Source: Macrostomum hystrix (Eukaryota; Platyhelminthes; Macrostomidae). From it: a stretch of 64,000 bases of DNA. The notes under the pieces were generated by a model. The model was not told the origin of the DNA. It worked only from the letters and a program-made list of their open reading frames with translations, and did no database searches. Of this stretch, positions 1 to 10,718 are shown piece by piece; position 1 is the first letter of the stretch; each line of letters opens with the position of its first letter. Position numbers and translations under genes: made by a program. The stretch spans positions 10,996,001 through 11,060,000 of the forward strand of contig CATNEN010000001.1 of assembly GCA_950097015.1 (NCBI GenBank), given 5' to 3'.

Positions 1-1309
1 GATCCAACCATGCTAAGTCCCAGATCCCACCATGCTAGTCCCAGATCCCACCATGGTAGTCCCAGATCCCACCATGCTATTCCCAGATCCCACCATGATA
101 GTCCCAGATCCCACCATGATAGTCCCAGATCCCACCATGATAGTCCCAGATCCCACCATGCTATTCCCAGATCCCACCATGCTAGTCCCAGATCCCACCA
201 TGCTATTCCCAGATCCCACCATGCTAGTCCCAGATCCCACCATGATAGTCCCAGATCCCACCATGCTATTCCCAGATCCCACCATGATAGTCCCAGATCC
301 CACCATGCTAGTCCCAGATCCCACCATGCTATTCCCAGATCCCACCATGCTAGTCCCAGATCCCACCATGCTAGTCCCAGATCCCACCATGATAGTCCCA
401 GATCCCACCATGATAGTCCCAGATCCCACCATGATAGTCCCAGATCCCACCATGATAGTCCCAGATCCCACCATGATAGTCCCAGATCCCACCATGATAG
501 TCCCAGATCCCACCATAATAGTCCCAGATCCCACCATGATAGTCCCAGATCCCACCATGATAGTCCCAGATCCCACCATGCTAAGTCCCAGATCCCACCA
601 TGCTAGTCCCAGATCCCACCATGCTAGTCCCAGATCCCACCATGCTATTCCCAGATCCCACCATGATAGTCCCAGATCCCACCATGATAGTCCCAGATCC
701 CACCATGATAGTCCCAGATCCCACCATGATAGTCCCAGATCCCACCATGCTATTCCCAGATCCCACCATGCTAGTCCCAGATCCCACCATGCTAGTCCCA
801 GATCCCACCATGATAGTCCCAGATCCCACCATGCTATTCCCAGATCCCACCATGATAGTCCCAGATCCCACCATGCTATTCCCAGATCCCACCATGCTAT
901 TCCCAGATCCCACCATGCTAGTCCCAGATCCCACCGTGATAGTCCCAGATCCCACCATGCTAGTCCCAGATCCCACCATGCTATTCCCAGATCCCACCGT
1001 GATAGTCCCAGATCCCACCATGCTAATCCCAGATCCCACCATGCTAGTCCCAGATCCCACCATGCTATTCCCAGATCCCACCATGCTATTCCCAGATCCC
1101 ACCATGATAGTCCCAGATCCCACCATGATAGTCCCAGATCCCACCATGATAGTCCCAGATCCCACCATGATAGTCCCAGATCCCACCGTTATAGTCCCAG
1201 ATCCCACCATGATAGTCCCAGATCCCATGCTAGTCCCAGATCCCACCATGCTATTCCCAGATCCCACCGTGAATGTCCCAGATCCCATGCTAGTTCCAAA
1301 ATCCCACTA
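1..1309. repeat. 21-bp minisatellite, about 62 units, runs off the window edge
   Basis: Tandem copies of a 21-bp unit (core CCCAGATCCCACCATG followed by a variable pentamer). Three main unit types differ at the pentamer: CTAGT, CTATT and ATAGT. Because 21 is a multiple of 3, several frames stay open and give long fake ORFs on both strands; these are not genes. A one-base-longer unit (CTAAGTCCC) occurs near 14 and again near 582, 568 bp apart, and the order of unit types after each is similar, so there is a higher-order repeat. The array lies just past a good splice donor of the GT92 exon, so it may sit in that gene's intron. Confidence 0.97.
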
Positions 1310-1351
1310 AGAGCTTACGATGATTGCGGGTTCAAAAATTACATGTCTCAC

Positions 1352-2533
1352 CTTGCAGCCAGCAATATCGGCGGACAAGCCACCGGCCTCTTTAGAAGCT
1401 AAAGCAGCATTTGCAGCAGCACCCGGTGCCAGAGGCTGCTGCTGCTGCGGTGGAAAGACTCCATTGCGAAATCCCAAAGCACAGTAGCCTCCCATATCTT
1501 GAAGTGCATGAATTGTGGCGGCATTGCCCAGCGTTATAGCCTTCTGTTGTGGACCAACTGGCACAATGAATTCGTCAATGTCAATGAATGCAACCAGGCG
1601 ATATTTGTCTCTGGCTGAGTACAGACAGTCGTTCATGATCAGCATTTGGCCATGGTAGTGAATATCTTCGGTGTCAACCCCAGCAGCCAGAGACCAGGGA
1701 GTGAGACTGGCCCAGCCTAGACCAATGTAGTGCTTCAACACCCTGCTAGCGTGCATGGGCAGGCTCATGTTGTAAAAGAAGAAATGTTCCACACCCAGCA
1801 GGTGATTAACTTCAATGAATTCCACAAGGCGCATCGTGAATTGCATTTGTGTCTCCTCCTGGGCCACATAGCGCAGGGCGGTGATGCAAGCGGCTACACC
1901 GCTGCTGAAACCGGACACGTCAACCAATTGAACTGGCAAAGTCAGACTATTGCCTTTGGATCGGCTCGATGAAGCACCGTCGGCAGCTATTTGCACCTGG
2001 TAATAATTCGGATAATCGAATTTTACTGATGACGCTCCGCTATGTTTATTAATGAACTCTTTAGCAGGACAAAAGTACAACACGCCATCATAGGGCATTG
2101 AATGTCCTTCGTGCATTGCGTAATCATCCGCCAGCTGCCATTGCTGCTGTTGAATAACTAGAGCAGACTTACTACTAGTTAGTAGTAAGCAACAATGGAC
2201 TCTAGGCGGACTGGAAGATAAGCGATTGTTGAAATAGCCTACAATGACCACGGAGCCGAGGCTGGAGTCGTAGCGTGCTGAGAACAGAACAAGTAGAGGC
2301 TTGCCGCCAGGGCCGCTCAGCGCAACCCGAGGCTCGGGCTGCTTCGGTTGGAGCAGCAGCGCAGAGGATATTGTGACAGAGGAGACATTTGTGAGCAGCG
2401 GTGGCAGCGGAGGAATCGAATTGAAACTGTTAACGCTGACGAAATCGTAATGCAGGTACAGCAGATAGATTATGATGGAGGCAGCTAAAAACACGACTAG
2501 GAAAAGTACGCGCCTCCATTTTAGTGCTTTCAT
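1352..2533 (-). CDS. Glycosyltransferase family 92 (DUF23) protein, first coding exon
   Basis: Encodes a type II membrane protein typical of Golgi glycosyltransferases: residues 1-8 are basic and cytosolic, about 9-27 are a single membrane anchor, followed by a Pro/Ser-rich stem. The GT92 domain starts near residue 200. Visible family features are the LVEFIEVNHLLGVEHFFFYN stretch (about 236-255) and the DID acid motif with following EF (318-322), expected to bind the nucleotide-sugar metal. The open frame runs to 1307, but a strong donor (GCAAG/GTGAGA) at 1351/1352 ends the exon in phase 0 after 394 codons. The last part of a GT92 domain is absent here, so it should lie on exons beyond position 1, or the gene is truncated by the minisatellite. 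Start ATG at 2533 is chosen because it directly precedes the anchor. The acceptor sugar cannot be told. Family call is firm; exon end is inferred. Confidence 0.85.
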
Positions 2534-2612
2534 GGACTGGAATTGTAATTAGTTATTAAATCCATTAAACCTATTTACTCTCATCTAGTCCCTAACAACT
2601 TACACGCAGCTA

Positions 2613-2785
2613 AGATGGGTCAGCGAGTGAGTCAATAAATCGCAGATGGGTCAGCGAGTGAGTCAAGAAATCGCAGATGGGTCAGCGAGTGAGTCAATAA
2701 ATCGCAGATGGGTCAGCGAGTGAGTCAAGAAATCGCAGATGGGTCAGCGAGTGAGTCAAGAAATCGCAGATGGGTCAGAGAGTCA
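2613..2785. repeat. 31-bp tandem repeat upstream of the GT92 gene
   Basis: About 5.5 copies of a 31-bp unit beginning AGATGGGTCAGCGAGTGAG. Units differ mainly at one base (AATAAATC versus AAGAAATC). The array begins roughly 80 bp upstream of the GT92 start codon, so it overlaps the likely promoter or 5' untranslated region. Confidence 0.95.
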
Positions 2786-3350
2786 AACGAGACGTTGAGT
2801 TACGGAGAGTGATACATTGTTCCGAAAGTATGACAGTATGATAATACAAAAGTATGATATTTAGTCGCTACTTTGAACCTAAAAGTACACAAAAAGGAGA
2901 TAAAAATGCCAATTTCAGAGACAAACATTTCTTTGGTTGCGTCAATAAATAAAAACGCATGGGTGTTAGGTTTCGCTTCCGTGATATCTGAAGCGATTGT
3001 GTTGAAAGCATATTTTTTCTATTTAAAAGGCAAACCAGAGATGGTACTGCATTATACGATCAGGATTTTTTTTAATCAAAGCAGAATATAAAAAACAAAA
3101 GTAAGAAGTCAAGATTTTGCAGACATTAGATTTTTATTTGTAAGGTATAAATATTTTTTAACACAGACATGACAGCGACCGACAGTGTGAAAACAAAACT
3201 TATTGTGCAGCAAAGAAAGGATAAGTTTTTTTGACAGAAATATAACTCCTGCACACGAGAGCACTTATTATGGGATAAAATATATGAACATGCTACTGTA
3301 TGGCTCACATAAGTTGCATAAATTTGACAGTCTATTCAAGAAGTATATAT
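2786..3350. other. AT-rich spacer, no gene seen
   Basis: AT-rich sequence with only short open frames lacking codon bias or recognisable motifs. Nothing supported here. Confidence 0.6.
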
Positions 3351-4535
3351 CTTTTCCCTAGCAACTAACTGTAAGGAATATTTGCCCTAGCAACTAACTG
3401 GAAGGAATATTTGCCCTAGCAACTAACTGTAAGGAATATTTGCCCTAGCAACTAACTGGAAGGATCTTTTCCCTAGCAACTAACTGGAAAGATCCTTTTC
3501 CCTAGCAACTAACTGGAAGGATCGTTTCCCTAGCAACTAACTGGAAGGATCTTTTCCCTAGCAACTAACTGGAAGGATCTTTTCCCTAGCAACTAACTGG
3601 AAGGATCTTTTCCCTAGCAACTAACTGGAAAGATCTTTTCCCTAGCAACTAACTGGAAAGATCTTTTCCCTAGCAACTAACTGGAAAGATCTTTTCCCTA
3701 GCAACTAACTGGAAGGATCTTTTCCCTAGCAACTAACTGGAAGGATCTTTTCCCTAGCAACTAACTGGAAGGATCTTTTCCCTAGCAACTAACTGGAAGG
3801 ATCTTTTCCCTAGCAACTAACTGGAAGGATCTTTTCCCTAGCAACTAACTGGAAAGATCTTTTCCATAGCAACTAACTGGAAGGATCTTTTCCCTAGCAA
3901 CTAACTGGAAGGATCTTTCCCTAGCAACAAACTGGGAGGGATATTTTCCCTAGCAACAAACTGGAAGGATCTTTTCCTTAGCAACTAACTGAGGGGGGTA
4001 TTTTCCCTAGCAACAAACTGGAAGGATCTTTTCCTTAGCAACTAACTGAGTGGGGTATTTTCCCTAGCAACAAACTGGGAGGGATATTTTCCCTAGCAAC
4101 AAACTGGGAGGGATATTTTCCCTAGCAACAAACTGGGAGGGATATTTTCCCTAGCAACAAACTGGGAGGGATATTTTCCCTAGCAACTAACTGGAAGGAT
4201 CTTTTCCCTAGCAACAAACTGGAAGGATCTTTTCCTTAGCAACTAACTGAGGGGGGTATTTTCCCTAGCAACAAACTGGGAGGGATATTTTCCCTAGCAA
4301 CAAACTGGGAGGGATATTTTCCCTAGCAACAAACTGGGAGGGATATTTTCCCTAGCAACAAACTGGGAGGGATATTTTCCCTAGCAACAAACTGAGAGGG
4401 TATTTTCCCTAACAACAAACTGGGAGGGATATTTTCCCTAGCAACTAACTGAGGGGGGTATTTTCCCTAGCAACAAACTGGGAGGGATATTTTCCCTAGC
4501 AACAAACTGGGAGCGATATTTTCTCTAGTAACAAA
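3351..4535. repeat. 28/29-bp minisatellite, about 41 units
   Basis: Tandem units built on CCCTAGCAACTAACTGG. The first half is mostly the 28-bp form (ending AAGGATCTTTT) and the second half mostly the 29-bp form (AACAAACTGGGAGGGATATTTT), so two sub-families are spatially segregated with a mixed zone near 3920-4040. Edges are degenerate. No coding content. Confidence 0.96.
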
Positions 4536-5162
4536 CAAGAAGAGATTGATTTCGTTTTCAAGAAGAAACAAATATTGTTTCCTTGCTAGCTGCTCCAATA
4601 GAACAAGAGTTCAGTTTGGACCTAAAAGCAAAGAAAAATGTCGAGCTGCTAATATTGTCTGTAGGTTTATTGGTACAGGTTGCATCACGAAAGAGAGAAA
4701 AGTTTTGCCAAATTCGTTCAACCAGGAATATAAAAAATAGTTGAATAAATATAAGAAGAAAAACAGCAGAACAGACAGTGATGCGCCATTAAATAGATCT
4801 TCTGCACCAGATACTTGTAATAAGCGCACAGCCAATGATAATGAACAGAACATATAGGACCAGAGGGAGACATTTTCATTGAAAATCGAAAATCTATTTA
4901 AGCAACAAAAAACTAGGGACTGTGAGCTACCAGTCCTTGTGATCAGACTTCAGATGAAGAGTTTGAAGTTTGAAGGGAGTTTGAATCTCATACCAATCAA
5001 ATCATGTGTATCCTTGAGCAGGGCACTTCCCGGTCTAACTAGATTAGGCGCCATATCCAGGCCATAGACAAAACGGTAGTTTTCCGCTAGACCAGGCCTT
5101 CAAACAACCTTTAACTTCACCTCCTGCTCAAGGTATGAGGTTCATACATCAAGAAAAAATCC
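4536..5162. other. Spacer, no gene seen
   Basis: Short open frames only (the longest about 64 codons) without recognisable motifs. Nothing supported. Confidence 0.5.
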
Positions 5163-5504
5163 AAGAACCATTAGAAGGAGGGGACACTTCGTTTCTTGGA
5201 AATAATTATCAAGGACTAATTTTCACGCCAAACTGTACCGGCGAGACTGGAACTTTTCGCTTTTTTACATTAGAATATTGATAACTTTTCATTAGAAGCA
5301 GATCCAATGCTGTTCTTTTAATAAATATATCTTGCAAAACATGTTGCTTTAACGACTTATTTAATTTTTAAAGAAAGCTTCATTCTTGAATAATCTTGAA
5401 AATAAGTGAAAAGTTTCTATCTCGCCAGTGCATTTTCCGTGAAAATCTGCCTTTAACAAATTTTCCAAGAAACGAAGTGTCCGGCCGTTCTTCTAGTGGT
5501 CCTT
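5163..5504. mobile_element. Foldback MITE-like element with ~115-bp inverted arms
   Basis: The left arm (about 5163-5280) matches the reverse complement of the right arm (about 5390-5504) along its length. The best block is GACACTTCGTTTCTTGGAAA (left, about 5183-5202), mirrored at about 5463-5482. Outer ends read AAGAACCATTAG and, on the opposite strand, AAGGACCACTAG. About 110 bp of AT-rich sequence separates the arms, and no coding capacity is present. No clear target duplication could be fixed by eye, so the superfamily is undetermined. Confidence 0.75.
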
Positions 5505-5572
5505 AAGAATATCTTGCATGGAAAAAATGGCCGAATAAAGTCGTGTGCTGAATGGCATGCTCTCGCTGTTCT

Positions 5573-6331
5573 CTAAGAATTGGACTCAGGCCCAATAACT
5601 AAAGCGGACAGGGCGAACAATAGAAAGATCACGCCGCCGCACAGCGTGACAGTGCGCACCGAGATTCTTTGGGCTATGAATCGACCGCCCAGTACGGCCA
5701 GGCCAGTGCACAGGGCGTGGCCGAGAGTGCCGCCGACAATCACACCGACAACATCGTCTCTAGCGGCCAGAATTATAGTGGCAATCTGGGATCGATCGCC
5801 CCATTCAGCTAAGAATGTTAGCGTGAATGACTCAATCAGCACTTTGCTAACCACATTGTAGATGAAGGAGCGTCGGGGACTGCGAATAACGCCAGTCTCC
5901 GCGTCCTGTTCGGTGGCAGCAGCCTGGGATTTGCAATATTCTTCGTCGCGTTTCTTTAAATCGGCCTGCACCTCTTCGTATTCTTCTAGGCCCTCGTCCG
6001 GCTTCATATAATAGCCTTCGCGCAGCATCTTTAAGCCGAAGATGGCGAATAGGGCGCTGCTAACATAGTAGGTGAACCAGCGCGGAATGACTGTGGTGGC
6101 ATAGCCCAACACGGCCGATAGGATAGTCATTGTGGCCAGGGCTAGGATGGCTCCGGTGAATACAACCAGCCTGGAGTGCCGCATAGCCATGATGGCGGCA
6201 ATGAAGAAGGTTTTATCGCCTAGCTCGGATACAATGATAACAGACAGGCTGGCTAGGAATGCGTGGATGAAGCCGAAGCGAGAATTCGACGATTCGATTG
6301 AGCCAGCCTTTGGATCGCCCTTTAGGTAGCG
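5573..6331 (-). CDS. TMEM165: GDT1/TMEM165-family cation transporter, terminal exon (distal copy)
   Basis: Encodes a complete UPF0016/GDT1 domain: multi-spanning Golgi membrane proteins that exchange Mn2+/Ca2+ for H+ and supply Mn2+ to glycosylation enzymes. Both signature motifs are present, ELGDKT (exon residues 36-41) and EWGDRS (176-181), with a charged cytosolic loop (about 104-155) between the two three-helix halves. A good acceptor (TTGTGCACAG) precedes 6331 in phase 0, so the frame begins upstream of the internal Met at 6190. It gives 252 residues and lacks the usual signal peptide. No signal-peptide exon is visible between 6332 and 7132; the exon at 10719-10925 ends in phase 0 and would give 321 residues in total, close to the ~324 of vertebrate TMEM165 (known). 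Family call is firm; the splice to the far exon is inferred. Confidence 0.9.
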   Translation of the reverse strand, partial: RYLKGDPKAGSIESSNSRFGFIHAFLASLSVIIVSELGDKTFFIAAIMAMRHSRLVVFTGAILALATMTILSAVLGYATTVIPRWFTYYVSSALFAIFGLKMLREGYYMKPDEGLEEYEEVQADLKKRDEEYCKSQAAATEQDAETGVIRSPRRSFIYNVVSKVLIESFTLTFLAEWGDRSQIATIILAARDDVVGVIVGGTLGHALCTGLAVLGGRFIAQRISVRTVTLCGGVIFLLFALSALVIGPESNS

Positions 6332-7132
6332 CTGTGCACAAGAGATGAGGAGAGGTAGATATTAGAAATTGTCTGTCACTGTAGCAGATTAATAATAACA
6401 TAATAATAATTGCAGGAGGGATGCGGGCAATGACACATTATTTGGTGACACTAGACCCGCAGCCAGCGAGGAGGCAATTCTGCCCATTCCGCTGACTGCT
6501 AAGCACACACGCACATAGGTGTACATCTGCCCTGACTTTCTCATCGTCAGGAAGTGCACACTCTCACTGTGTCTTGGAGGTTGGCTCTAAAGGGCGTAAA
6601 TTGCGCGACTGAGCCTAAAATGAATGCGGTCTCGCCGCGGAATCGAGCTCGGGGACCTTGGTGTGAGAGGCAAACACTTTAGACAGCTCTGTCACTTATC
6701 CCCTCTGTAAGCAGATTGGTAGATGAATTAAATCATTTAATATGGATTTCCATTCGTGACTGTGTAACAAAAAAATCTGGAAGGCAAAATATTATTTTTC
6801 CGATTGTGTCAGATTAATTTTATACTGTTATAATGTGGGATGATGCCCTTTTTACAAAAGTAAAGCTGGCCTTTGTATTTTTGTGCAGAAGATTAGGACA
6901 AGAAAATGACAATCATAAAATATAGTTCAGAATTGTTTTCGTATTTAAAATCAGGTGAGATTCTACAATTTTGATAAAAATAAAGAATGCAAGAAAAATA
7001 TCTAGCAAGCCAAACTATATGTTGAAGTAGAAAACTAGTAATTAAAAAACTGGATAAAAGACAAGAGTATTTATGACTAATAATAAGAAAAAGAAAATTG
7101 AGTCTCTCTCTGCCGTCTGAATTGGTGAGTCT
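6332..7132 (-). other. Intron or intergenic DNA between the two GDT1 exons
   Basis: Searched on the minus strand for an ATG plus signal peptide plus GT donor; none found. Contains a SINE (about 6415-6722) and AT-rich sequence. The lack of a private first exon for the distal GDT1 exon is the main reason to suspect shared use of the exon at 10719-10925. Confidence 0.5.
6415..6722 (-). mobile_element. tRNA-derived SINE, copy 1
   Basis: Read on the minus strand, the head (from about 6722 down) looks like a decayed tRNA: TTTGCCTCTCACACCAAGGT followed by GAGCTCGATTCC, which resembles the tRNA B-box. The body then runs to about 6415 and includes CCAAGACACAGTGAG and GGGCAGAATTGCCTCCTCGC. A second, diverged copy in the same orientation lies at 13085-13385. 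Exact ends and target duplications were not fixed. Confidence 0.65.
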
Positions 7133-7750
7133 TTAGAACAATGGCTCCAAAGCGAACAATAGAAAGAACAGACCGCCGCAAAATGTGACCAGGCGAACAG
7201 ACAGTCGCTTAGCAACTAGACTGCCGCACAGGACAGCCAAACCGGTGCATAGGGCGTGGCCAATAGTGCCGCCGACAATCACGCCGACGGTGCTGTCTCT
7301 GGCGGAGAGCAGCAGAGCGGACGCCTGCGATCTATCGCCCCATTCGGCTAGGAAAGTGAGCACGAACGACTCAACTAGAGCGGATCTGTTGCTGTGCTTA
7401 GATTGGCGCAGGTCTAGTTCAGCCTCGCGCCACTCTTTCATAGCCTTGCCTGGCGACATTCGCCAAGCTTGCAGCAATAGGCTAATGCCGAATATAGTGA
7501 ATATGATAATGCCTATAGCGGCTATGCACCAGTGGGGCAGGCGGCCGAGTCCACTAAACAGGTAGCCTAGGCCAGCTGAGATCACATTAATGCCAGCCTC
7601 AGCTGCTAGGGAGCCAGAAAACACAGCTAGTTTGGCATTGTGTTTGACAGCCAATAGGCAGGCTAAGAAGAATGTGTTGTCGCCGATTTCCGAGACAGCG
7701 ATGGCTGAAGCGGCGGACAGAGCTGCTGAGATGATCGACTGGTGCTCAGA
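7133..7750 (-). CDS. GDT1/TMEM165-family transporter, terminal exon (proximal copy)
   Basis: A second complete GDT1 domain (205 residues) on the same strand as the distal one. Motif 2 is canonical (EWGDRS, exon residues 136-141) but motif 1 reads EIGDNT (21-26), with Asn where the family has Lys or Arg. The loop between halves is about 25-30 residues shorter than in the distal copy. There is no ATG at the open frame's 5' end (the frame meets a stop upstream of 7807), so it must be spliced. A pyrimidine-rich acceptor ending CGTTGTCAG precedes 7750 in phase 0. Joining the exon at 10719-10925 gives a 274-residue protein with signal peptide. It could transport a different ion or be regulatory; this is inference. 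Confidence 0.85.
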   Translation of the reverse strand, partial: SEHQSIISAALSAASAIAVSEIGDNTFFLACLLAVKHNAKLAVFSGSLAAEAGINVISAGLGYLFSGLGRLPHWCIAAIGIIIFTIFGISLLLQAWRMSPGKAMKEWREAELDLRQSKHSNRSALVESFVLTFLAEWGDRSQASALLLSARDSTVGVIVGGTIGHALCTGLAVLCGSLVAKRLSVRLVTFCGGLFFLLFALEPLF

Positions 7751-7956
7751 CTGACAACGATTTAAGCAGCAACAGAGGAGAGGTTGACAACAGAAAAGGG
7801 GAAACACCTTGCTTTAAACAGCACGATTCTCACACCAACAAACACAGACAAGGAACTAAGTAGTTACTGTCTACTGTGTGCAACTGATGTCGCTTGCACT
7901 ATTCTTTAGAAAATTAAGAAAATCCCAATATAAATCGCCAGATATCAGTGGGTGGG

Positions 7957-8728
7957 TATGATAGGTTGATCTGAGGGTGAGGCTGGTGAATCAGTGGGTG
8001 AGGCTGGTGAATCTGAGGGTGAGGCTGGTGAATCAGTGGGTGAGGCTGGTGAATCAGTGGGTGAGGCTGGTGGGTCTGTGGGTGAGGCTGGTGAATCATA
8101 GAGTGAGGCTGATTGGTCTGTGGGTGAGGCTGATGAATCTGTGGGTGAGGCTGATGAATCTGTGGGTGAGGCTGGTGAATCAGTGGGTGAGGCTGGTGAA
8201 TCAGTGGGTGAGGCTTGTGAATCAGTGGGTGAGGCTGGTGAATCAGTGGGTGAGACTGGTGAATCAGTGGGTGAGGCTGGTGAATCAGTGGGTGAGGCTT
8301 GTGAATCAGTGGGTGAGGCTGGTGAATCAGTGGGTGAGACTGGTGAATCAGTGGGTGAGGCTGCTGAATCAGTGGGTGAGACTGGTGAATCAGTGGGTGA
8401 GACTGGTGAATCAGTGGGTGAGGCTGCTGAATCAGTGGGTGAGACTGGTGAATCAGTGGGTGAGACTGGTGAATCAGTGGGTGAGACTGGTGAATCAGTG
8501 GGTGAGGCTGGTGAATCAGTGGGTGAGGCTTGTGAATCAGTGGGTGAGGCTGGTGAATCAGTGGGTGAGACTGGTGAATCAGTGGGTGAGGCTGCTGAAT
8601 CAGTGGGTGAGACTGGTGAATCAGTGGGTGAGACTGGTGAATCAGTGGGTGAGGCTGCTGAATCAGTGGGTGAGACTGGTGAATCAGTGGGTGAGACTGG
8701 TGAATCAGTGGGTGAGGCTTGTAAATGT
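7957..8728. repeat. 21-bp minisatellite with higher-order structure
   Basis: About 36 tandem units of 21 bp (core GTGGGTGAGGCTGGTGAATCA). All unit variants keep the length, so open frames run through on both strands; these are not genes. Variant order (GAGGCTG, GAGGCTT, GAGACTG, GAGGCTGC types) recurs as a block of about 11 units (~231 bp) seen near 8250 and again near 8505. It is unrelated in sequence to the 21-bp array at 1-1309. Confidence 0.96.
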
Positions 8729-9965
8729 TTGTATGTGAGGGAAAAGTTTGTAATTTTGTAATTGTGTACATTTTTGTAAATTTATCTTGATCAAAAAACT
8801 CAACTGCCAAGGGGCAAAAATAATTTATTTTGTAGCTGACACCACAAAGCAGAACATAGGTTTAGTCAATAAGTATTTATTATCAAGTAAATAGAAAAAT
8901 AATATACTAATAATATAAAAAAAATATTTATTATGACGCTATTGATCATGGAAATGACAGTCACTAGATATATGAGAGATTAATAAGAAATAAGAAATTA
9001 TTTTGTCCTAATCAATCACTGACCTATGAACATTGATATAATTTATGCCAAGAAACCATTATTTCATAGTCTTTAGATTGTTTTTGAGAGTGTTCAAGAT
9101 ACACTGTTGGTGGCACACTATTGTTAGAACCTGCACACTTCTATGATGTTGCCTTTGTACTATCTAAATATATTTTATAGCATATTTTTGGCAGTGTTAT
9201 AAAGCAACAGCAAGTCCTATAAAGTTGATAGTCATAGTCAGGAGTACATAAAAGTTGGGATAAAAAATACAAGTACAAAAAACAAGGAAATTAAGCATTT
9301 ATTATATAAACAAACATACATGCGCAACCTCCCAAATCTTAAGCCGGCCATGCAACTTAGTTTTTGCTCTATTTACGACTTAGTTTGCTCTCATTTGCGA
9401 CGTAGTTTGTTTCAGTGCTCTATTTATGACTTAGTTTGCTCTCATTTGCTCTCTTTTTCTCTCCCTTTTTTCCTTTTCTTCATGCCTTCCTTTTTTGTCC
9501 CTTGGCCCCCCTTTGATTTTTTTGTGCTTGGTTGATTGGTTTTTGCCACATACCTTGCTTGGCCCTTGTTTCACCCAGCCGGCCAGGTGTTGCGCATGTA
9601 TGTAAACAAAGCCAAAATATGAATGTCTTTTAACATTTCAGATGAATCAACTAACTGTAAAACTCTATCAATGTTGAAGAGAAACATATTATACATCATT
9701 ATACTATTATACTAATTTGAAAGTTGAATAAATTATCTGCAAGCTGAGGCATGATATGCAATGAAGCATTAAAGGGAAAGAAAGATATTGATGTTTCAGC
9801 AGAAATTTTTATCACAAAAGCATACTTTTTAACAGCGTTTTTTCAGTATATACTTTAGACGAAGATTGTATGTGGTTGCTTTCCAATTAAATTACCATAA
9901 ATGTAGTTATTTATACAGCATGAAAAATGCTTTCAAATGACATAATTCATGATAGATCACTCTTT

Positions 9966-10250
9966 AAAATAAGATTAAACCACTCACTCAAATTTTAAAA
10001 CCGAACATCAAATTCTCTGTTTGGTTTGAAGATACATGAAAATCATTGTTTGGTTTTAGATGAAAAACATGAATAACTTTTTTCTATTTGACAAAATTGC
10101 AAAAGCAGATACTATTTAGAAAGACAAAACTGTTTTCTATAACTTGGCTTTTGATTTATCATGATATCTTAAATAGAGAATCTGTAGCTTAGGTTTGAAG
10201 TTAAAAAAATGCATATTCTTGTTCGGTTGATGATACATTACCCGATTTAA
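9966..10250 (+). repeat. Dispersed repeat family, copy A (longer)
   Basis: Matches 36960-37150 in the same orientation: shared blocks include ACCACTCACTCAAATT, TTTGGTTTGAAGATACATGA, ATCTGTAGCTTAGGTTTGAA and GTTGATGATACATTACCC. Copy B lacks about 100 bp found in the middle of copy A. No coding sequence or terminal repeats seen. It may be a non-autonomous transposon family. Confidence 0.7.
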
Positions 10251-10718
10251 TTAATTCTTTATAAGTGTGCATAGTTAAAATGGAAGGCTGTTTTTTAGCA
10301 TATTTAGGTGAAAAAATAGTTGTCACCAATCTGACTAATTGTGTCACTGAAATGACTGTCACCAAAATGTCTTGTCACCGAAATGACCTGGGACCAAAAA
10401 CTACAAATTTGAATCAAATAGTTCACATTTGTCTACATATATATGAAGTTCAATACCATGACTAAGAAATAAAAAACCAAATTAGCAATTAGTAATTACC
10501 CATCTCAATATTTAAATTAGGCAAAACATTAGGAGACATTAAGGAGGTTATAGTTGAAATTTATATTATTGTATATTGAGGAGATCATGACATAAAAAGA
10601 CCCTGATATGCAGTCTTGACTTCTATACAAAGTAAAAATAATGCGTTAAACAGCACCAAATAATAATTAAATAGAAACCATAGAAATGAGTAATAAAATG
10701 GAAGAAAAACTAACTTAC

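Larger units (their letters stand above)
7751..10718 (-). other. Predicted intron between GDT1 signal exon and proximal terminal exon
   Basis: Begins (minus strand) with GTAAGT at 10718-10713 and ends with CAG at 7753-7751; both flanking exons are in phase 0. It contains the 21-bp minisatellite (7957-8728), a dispersed repeat copy (9966-10250), and AT-rich sequence with a short duplication of ACTTAGTTTGCTCTCATTT near 9377-9447. No other coding exon is recognised. Confidence 0.5.

Noticed and set aside
10-1402. Long open frames on both strands over 1-1400 (up to 456 codons)
   Set aside because: They are products of the 21-bp minisatellite; several frames are open at once, and the downstream piece runs into the GT92 intron.
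3351-4535. CRISPR array
   Set aside because: Units are contiguous and near-identical with no unique spacers, and the genome is eukaryotic.
7914-8810. 298-codon minus-strand frame with IHQPHPL repeats and its plus-strand partners
   Set aside because: Translation of the second 21-bp minisatellite; no start context or conserved domain.
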